Shown piece by piece: positions 33,326 to 37,436 of a stretch of 37,436 nt of DNA. Origin of the DNA: Bacteroidales bacterium. Lineage in GTDB: Bacteria; Bacteroidota; Bacteroidia; Bacteroidales; JAFGUD01. The stretch covers positions 1 through 37,436 of the forward strand of contig JAFGUD010000381.1 of NCBI GenBank assembly GCA_016938685.1, written 5' to 3'. The notes under the pieces are model-generated. The model ran no database searches. It saw nothing but the letters and a program-made list of their open reading frames with translations, and was not told the DNA's origin. Numbering within the stretch: position 1 is the stretch's first letter; each line of letters opens with the position of its first letter. The position numbers and the translations under genes were made by a program.

Positions 33326-36247
33326 ATGAAAAAAATATTTTCAACCTTAATTTTAACGCTAATTATTATAAATAGCTATAGCCAATATCAGGCTTTTAAC
33401 TGGTTAGTTGGAGATCACATTTTAAGTTTTAAACAACAATCTGTTCTTGATGAGTATTTTCCAACTCTTGAATCAAGTCCTTATGCGACTATAACAACCA
33501 ATAATACATCTTTTTCTACAAAAGGAGGATTATTAACAGCATACTCTAACGAAAACACTTTATATAATGTTCTGGATGTTACTGAATACTCATTTATTGA
33601 ACAACCTGCTTTAAATCAACCTGCCGTTTTTATTGCTGATACAAACATGGCAAAATTTACAATTTTCGATGGTTTCTACCTTGAAAACACCAACGTATCC
33701 CACACCCTTTACCATACTAATGATTTATTTCAATTTTCACCTACGGAAATAGGCAATGGTTATTCTTCAAAAATGGCGACATACCGAGATGTAGATTCAT
33801 GGAATTCAATTGTTGTTGTCCACGAATTAGGCACAAATATTTTTAGTTCTTATGGCACCTACTATTCTTCATTTTACAACCAAAACACAGGACCAACGTA
33901 TGGCTCTCAAATAAATACTGATTACGATGATGGATATATGAAATTTTCACCACTTGGAAACTATCTTGCTGTTTCTTCTCCAAACATGAACGACCTTAGA
34001 GTATATTCATACGTTATGAGTTTTGGTGCAGATTCTATTGACTCTGAAATACTTTCAGTAAATTCTTATGCATTTGATGCGATAGAATTTGCCGCAGGAG
34101 ATAATGACATTCTTTATGCTGCTGATGATTATAATATATACCAATTAAATGTCTGGTCTGGCAATCCTGTTCTTATTGGCACATCTGACCATAAAATAAC
34201 AAATATGCAACTCGGACCTGACGGCAAAATATATGTTGCCAAACAAGGCGCAGATTATCTTGGCATTATATACAACCCTGAAATATACGGAGAAGATTGT
34301 TATTATGATGATTATGGATTGTACATTCCAAATCCACTTGGAACTTTGCCAGCTTTTCCTGCTAATTATTTTAAAAATATACCAATAATAACCTGGTTTG
34401 CACAAGGCTCTGAAGTTATGGTTGGAGACGAGATTTCTTTTAATATACAAAACTTGTTTCCCGATAATGTTATCTGGTATTTTGATGATGGAATAACTGA
34501 TTACGGTGATTTTGCATATCATACTTTTTCCACTCCCGGAGTACACCATGTTGACGTAAAAATGTTTTTCAACAATTATCAAAATGATTTTTTGGATTCT
34601 GTATTGATTAGAAAAAAAGTTGTTGTGCATGATTTGCCTACTTCTGAAATTTTTCCCGGCGACACAACTATATGCGACACAACTCAATTCATTACTCTTT
34701 CGGTTGATTATGATGAGGGGGTGTACGAAATATATTGGAGCACTGATGGTTTTTGGTACAGCGAAATGTATGGTAGTGAAATTTCAATTAATTTCCCAGG
34801 TAAATATTGGGTAGATATTTATGAACAAGGCATACCAGTAGCTAACGATACTGTTATTATCAACTACGCTTTATGTGACGGATTTGACGTAAACATTTTA
34901 ACCGCAGATGGTTCTATGTGTGGCGAAGATTTTTTCACATTCACTGCAGATATTAATCAAGCTCCAAACTCATGCGATTTTGATATAAATGATTTCTACT
35001 ATGTTTGGGATTTTGGAGGCGCTGCAAGTTTAACCGGTTATGGTTTAAATCAAGTTGAAAATGTGTTTGATGTCAGCGGAAGTTATTTAATAACCCTTCA
35101 TTTATTTGATTCAAAAGGTTGCGAACATATTGCTCAAAAACAGGTTTATTCTCATCTGAACCCTGTTGATTCTGCAAATATTACTCTTTCTGAAGTTCCA
35201 ACAGGTAATATTAGCATTAATCTAGAAGATTATTTCGACACAGAATCGGATTTTTATGACAATAATTTTTTCATTCAGGAAGTAAACATACCATTGAGTG
35301 ACAATAAAATATCTAACACAATAACAATCCCCGAAGGTTATATTTCAACTATAGAGGAGGCTAATGATTTTTATCTTTACACAAACGTTGCATACAAAGG
35401 CGACATATCAATTGAATTGGTTGCTCCGTCAGGCAATAGTTGTTATGTGACTTATACAGACGGAGCTATAACAAATGCCACCACTCTTTTGGGACATCCG
35501 GCTATTGATTTCGAAAATTCAGCGTTGTCTATTTGTAATTCATATTTCTTTACAGATGGAGGGAAGGACATTAACGTTCCAAATAATGATTACCTTCTCG
35601 ATATCTATTATTCTCCCGACAATCATCTTTTTTTCACCTATGGAGAATCTAAATTTTATTATATTCCAACAGATTTTTATGACTTCGTTGATGCTGAATC
35701 TATTGTAGGAGAAAGTGTTGCCGGAAATTGGACTATAAACTTTACCGGATATTATGAAAATGGGTTTTTAAAATCTTGGGGATTAGTTTTTCCAAATTAT
35801 TACTATTTAACCAAAGTTAAACCAATTGAAACAACTTGCTCTGATATATTTGGAAATACTTATACTACAACTGACAGTATTATTAATATTACAAATAGCA
35901 CAAACCATGACATCACATTGTTTTGCGACTTTAAATACGAAACAGGTTGTACTATTTCAAAACAATTGTACATTGATGTCCCTGATGGAGTAAACATTCC
36001 TGATTCTTTTAGTCCAAACGGCGATGGAATAAATGACACTTGGCGCCCAGTAGATTTAAGAACCGAAGTCGATATTTTCATTATAGATAAAAATGGACAG
36101 ATTGTTGCAAATTTCAGGAATACAGACAACCCCTACGGTTGGGACGGAACATTTAATGACAACCCAATACCCTCTGATTCATATTGGTACATAATAAAAT
36201 ACAATGACGGAGCAATTGTCAAAGGAGTAATTTCTATTATTAGATAA
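33326..36247 (+). CDS. T9SS type B surface protein, shorter paralogue of the preceding gene
   Basis: 973 residues from ATG 33326, where a signal peptide MKKIFSTLILTLIIINSYSQ starts; ATG 33317 is also possible, and the open frame reaches 33245. It matches its neighbour module by module: propeller-like region (about 25-360; YDDGYMKFSPLGNYLAVSSP), PKD (about 362-435, DNVIWYFDDG), one Ig-like module (from about 436, PGDTTICDTTQF), PKD (520-610, YYVWDFGGAAS), P-domain-like module (614-840, AGNWTINFTGYYENGFLKSWG) and CHU_C domain (890-973, DSFSPNGDGINDTWRP). It lacks three PKD/Ig units. It is probably secreted by T9SS and attached outside the cell. Overall, duplication followed by array change is clear. 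Confidence 0.9.
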   Translation: MKKIFSTLILTLIIINSYSQYQAFNWLVGDHILSFKQQSVLDEYFPTLESSPYATITTNNTSFSTKGGLLTAYSNENTLYNVLDVTEYSFIEQPALNQPAVFIADTNMAKFTIFDGFYLENTNVSHTLYHTNDLFQFSPTEIGNGYSSKMATYRDVDSWNSIVVVHELGTNIFSSYGTYYSSFYNQNTGPTYGSQINTDYDDGYMKFSPLGNYLAVSSPNMNDLRVYSYVMSFGADSIDSEILSVNSYAFDAIEFAAGDNDILYAADDYNIYQLNVWSGNPVLIGTSDHKITNMQLGPDGKIYVAKQGADYLGIIYNPEIYGEDCYYDDYGLYIPNPLGTLPAFPANYFKNIPIITWFAQGSEVMVGDEISFNIQNLFPDNVIWYFDDGITDYGDFAYHTFSTPGVHHVDVKMFFNNYQNDFLDSVLIRKKVVVHDLPTSEIFPGDTTICDTTQFITLSVDYDEGVYEIYWSTDGFWYSEMYGSEISINFPGKYWVDIYEQGIPVANDTVIINYALCDGFDVNILTADGSMCGEDFFTFTADINQAPNSCDFDINDFYYVWDFGGAASLTGYGLNQVENVFDVSGSYLITLHLFDSKGCEHIAQKQVYSHLNPVDSANITLSEVPTGNISINLEDYFDTESDFYDNNFFIQEVNIPLSDNKISNTITIPEGYISTIEEANDFYLYTNVAYKGDISIELVAPSGNSCYVTYTDGAITNATTLLGHPAIDFENSALSICNSYFFTDGGKDINVPNNDYLLDIYYSPDNHLFFTYGESKFYYIPTDFYDFVDAESIVGESVAGNWTINFTGYYENGFLKSWGLVFPNYYYLTKVKPIETTCSDIFGNTYTTTDSIINITNSTNHDITLFCDFKYETGCTISKQLYIDVPDGVNIPDSFSPNGDGINDTWRPVDLRTEVDIFIIDKNGQIVANFRNTDNPYGWDGTFNDNPIPSDSYWYIIKYNDGAIVKGVISIIR

Positions 36248-36394
36248 CTATTAATTATAAAATTTGATGATTTGAATATTATTATTTATTTATCAATGTA
36301 GCTGTGATTTTCATATCGCAATAAATCAACACATTCAACAAAACAGACAAGCAATAAAACATTAACATTTTGTAATTTTTCAAACAATAATATT

Positions 36395-37327
36395 ATGAAG
36401 AAAATTTTAACTGCATTTTTACTTCTATTTGCCGGAATAACAGTTTTCTCGCAAGATTTACCTTTTTCTAAATTGTATCTTTTTGACCAAACTTTACTTA
36501 ATCCTGCTATTGGTGCCCGATACGATTTTCTTACTGTTAAATTATCGGGTAGCGAACAATGGGTAAAATTGCCTAAAAACCCTCAAACCCAAGCCCTTTC
36601 GTTCAATATGAAACTAAAAAACAAAATGGGTTTCAATGGTGCCATCTTAAACGAAAATTACGGAGTTGTTGGAAATACAGGAATTAAACTTTCTTATTTT
36701 TACTACACAAAACTCAACACAAAAGGCGATTTATTGAGTTTTGGAATTTCATTATCGGCATTCAATTACTCTTTCAACACAAGTGAATTAAATCCGGAAG
36801 AAATAGACCCTGCTCTCACCGGTGAAAATCTTAGTGCATTTATTCCCAATGCCGGCTTAGGTGTTTATTATCAAAAAAAGGATTTATCGTTGGGTTTTTC
36901 TGCCGCAAACCTTATTCCATACAAACCGAATATTTTCAACACCGATATTGAACCTACAAAAACAAGGTCTTACTACGTATACGGAGAATACAGATTTAAA
37001 AATGAAATAAACACTTTTGCCGTTGTTCCCTCAGTTTTGTTTAATCTTGATGAGAAATTTAACAGAGAAATAAATTTAAACGCAAAACTTATTTTCAATA
37101 ATGCTGTATGGTTGGGGTTTTCATATAGAGATGCTCTTTCGGGAGAAACTTATGCCATTCATAATTTTCTTGCAATCGTCGGCTTCAATTTCTTCAAAAG
37201 ACTAAATATTGCTTACGGTTACGACTTTGGCTTATTTTCTGCTCGAAATGTTATGGGCGGTTCGCACAACTTCCTTGTAGGATACAACTTCATAAAAATT
37301 GACAAAGATGTGCCTATGTATTTTTAG
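36395..37327 (+). CDS. PorP/SprF-family type IX secretion outer membrane protein
   Basis: 310 residues. Signal peptide about 1-19 (TVFSQ), followed by the family opening FSKLYLFDQTLLNPAIGARYD and SGSEQWVKLPKNPQTQALSFN, then repeated amphipathic strands (LSFGISLSAFNYSF, LSLGFSAANLIPY, AVWLGFSYRD) and an end near GGSHNFLVGYNF. In Flavobacterium johnsoniae, SprF is needed for surface display of the SprB adhesin, and PorP/SprF genes usually sit directly after genes for proteins with the CHU_C signal, exactly as here. It likely exports or anchors one or both of the two upstream proteins. It starts 147 bases after the second one and could share its transcript. Confidence 0.93.
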   Translation: MKKILTAFLLLFAGITVFSQDLPFSKLYLFDQTLLNPAIGARYDFLTVKLSGSEQWVKLPKNPQTQALSFNMKLKNKMGFNGAILNENYGVVGNTGIKLSYFYYTKLNTKGDLLSFGISLSAFNYSFNTSELNPEEIDPALTGENLSAFIPNAGLGVYYQKKDLSLGFSAANLIPYKPNIFNTDIEPTKTRSYYVYGEYRFKNEINTFAVVPSVLFNLDEKFNREINLNAKLIFNNAVWLGFSYRDALSGETYAIHNFLAIVGFNFFKRLNIAYGYDFGLFSARNVMGGSHNFLVGYNFIKIDKDVPMYF

Positions 37328-37352
37328 TGTTTAGGTTTATTTGGTAGTCTTT

Positions 37353-37436
37353 TTTATACCAAATTGTTAAAATAATTCCGAGAATTATTTTTTACAAGTT
37401 GTTATGCCGATTGACTTTAAAACCGATTTTAAGAAA
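37353..37436. repeat. Structured intergenic repeat element, inverted copy cut by window edge
   Basis: The reverse complement of this segment matches 19746-19829 at 82 of 84 positions. It contains the terminal TATACCAAATTG (37355-37366) and the perfect 10-bp hairpin AAAATAATTC/GAATTATTTT (37369-37378 with 37382-37391), followed by more Ts. It starts 26 bases after the porP-like stop and may terminate that transcript. Confidence 0.8.

Noticed and set aside
34145-34687. 180-residue open frame on the minus strand
   Set aside because: It lies wholly inside the second surface-protein gene, whose modules are clearly coding; the antisense translation resembles nothing.

Overview
The window is AT-rich DNA from a member of the Bacteroidota. 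The main evidence is type IX secretion (T9SS): a truncated gene ending in a type A sorting domain, two giant proteins ending in the gliding-motility type (CHU_C, type B) sorting domain, and a PorP/SprF-like outer membrane protein. Other phylum marks are a FeoA-FeoB fusion with its small Cys-rich partner, a CarboxypepD-regulatory-like TonB-dependent receptor, an AraC regulator with a membrane sensor half, and promoters of the form TTTG-N18..20-TAnnTTTG. I cannot assign a genus. No rRNA, tRNA, CRISPR array, phage or transposase-bearing IS was seen, and no gene-free stretch exceeds 300 bases.

Layout. 1-5000: tail of a secreted T9SS substrate, a membrane-anchored AraC regulator, a Cys-containing lipoprotein and a TonB-dependent receptor. 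5000-8700 (minus strand): an Rpn/PD-(D/E)XK nuclease-like protein with a heptapeptide-repeat tail, a DUF202 membrane protein, a prokaryotic pentameric ligand-gated ion channel homologue, a YdjM-type membrane hydrolase and a single-cluster ferredoxin. 8900-12170 (plus): a YfhO-family membrane protein and PurQ. 12250-19630: small envelope proteins, a periplasmic coiled-coil/vWA-like protein, PIN-PhoH ATPase, a lysophospholipid-type acyltransferase paired with biotin protein ligase, a DUF4197 lipoprotein and an unknown membrane protein. 19870-22620: ferrous iron uptake (FeoAB fusion plus Cys-rich partner). 22750-28460: a subtilase-like protein lacking the usual catalytic Asp, a LuxR-type regulator with a pseudo-receiver next to an RIC/YtfE-like diiron protein, a SPOR-like lipoprotein, an unknown protein and a VanX-like D-Ala-D-Ala dipeptidase lipoprotein. 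28580-37330 (plus): two paralogous T9SS type B surface proteins and a PorP/SprF homologue.

How the genes fit together. The strongest functional unit is the 3' cluster: two secreted modular proteins (propeller-like region, PKD/Ig-like array, P-domain-like module, CHU_C signal) and a PorP/SprF-like protein that probably supports their export or surface attachment. They differ mainly by three extra PKD/Ig units. The second unit is feoAB with its Cys-rich partner; the third is the RIC-like/LuxR pair, probably for nitrosative or oxidative damage to iron centres.

Non-coding structure. An 84-base segment at 19746-19829 recurs inverted at the window's right edge (37353-37436) with only two mismatches. 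It belongs to a roughly 115-bp element with inverted ends and internal hairpins, sitting at gene 3' ends. Two intergenic clusters of a GTTAAC-centred word (8328-8397, 18211-18275) form another dispersed repeat. Several clear terminators and Bacteroidota-type promoters are listed.
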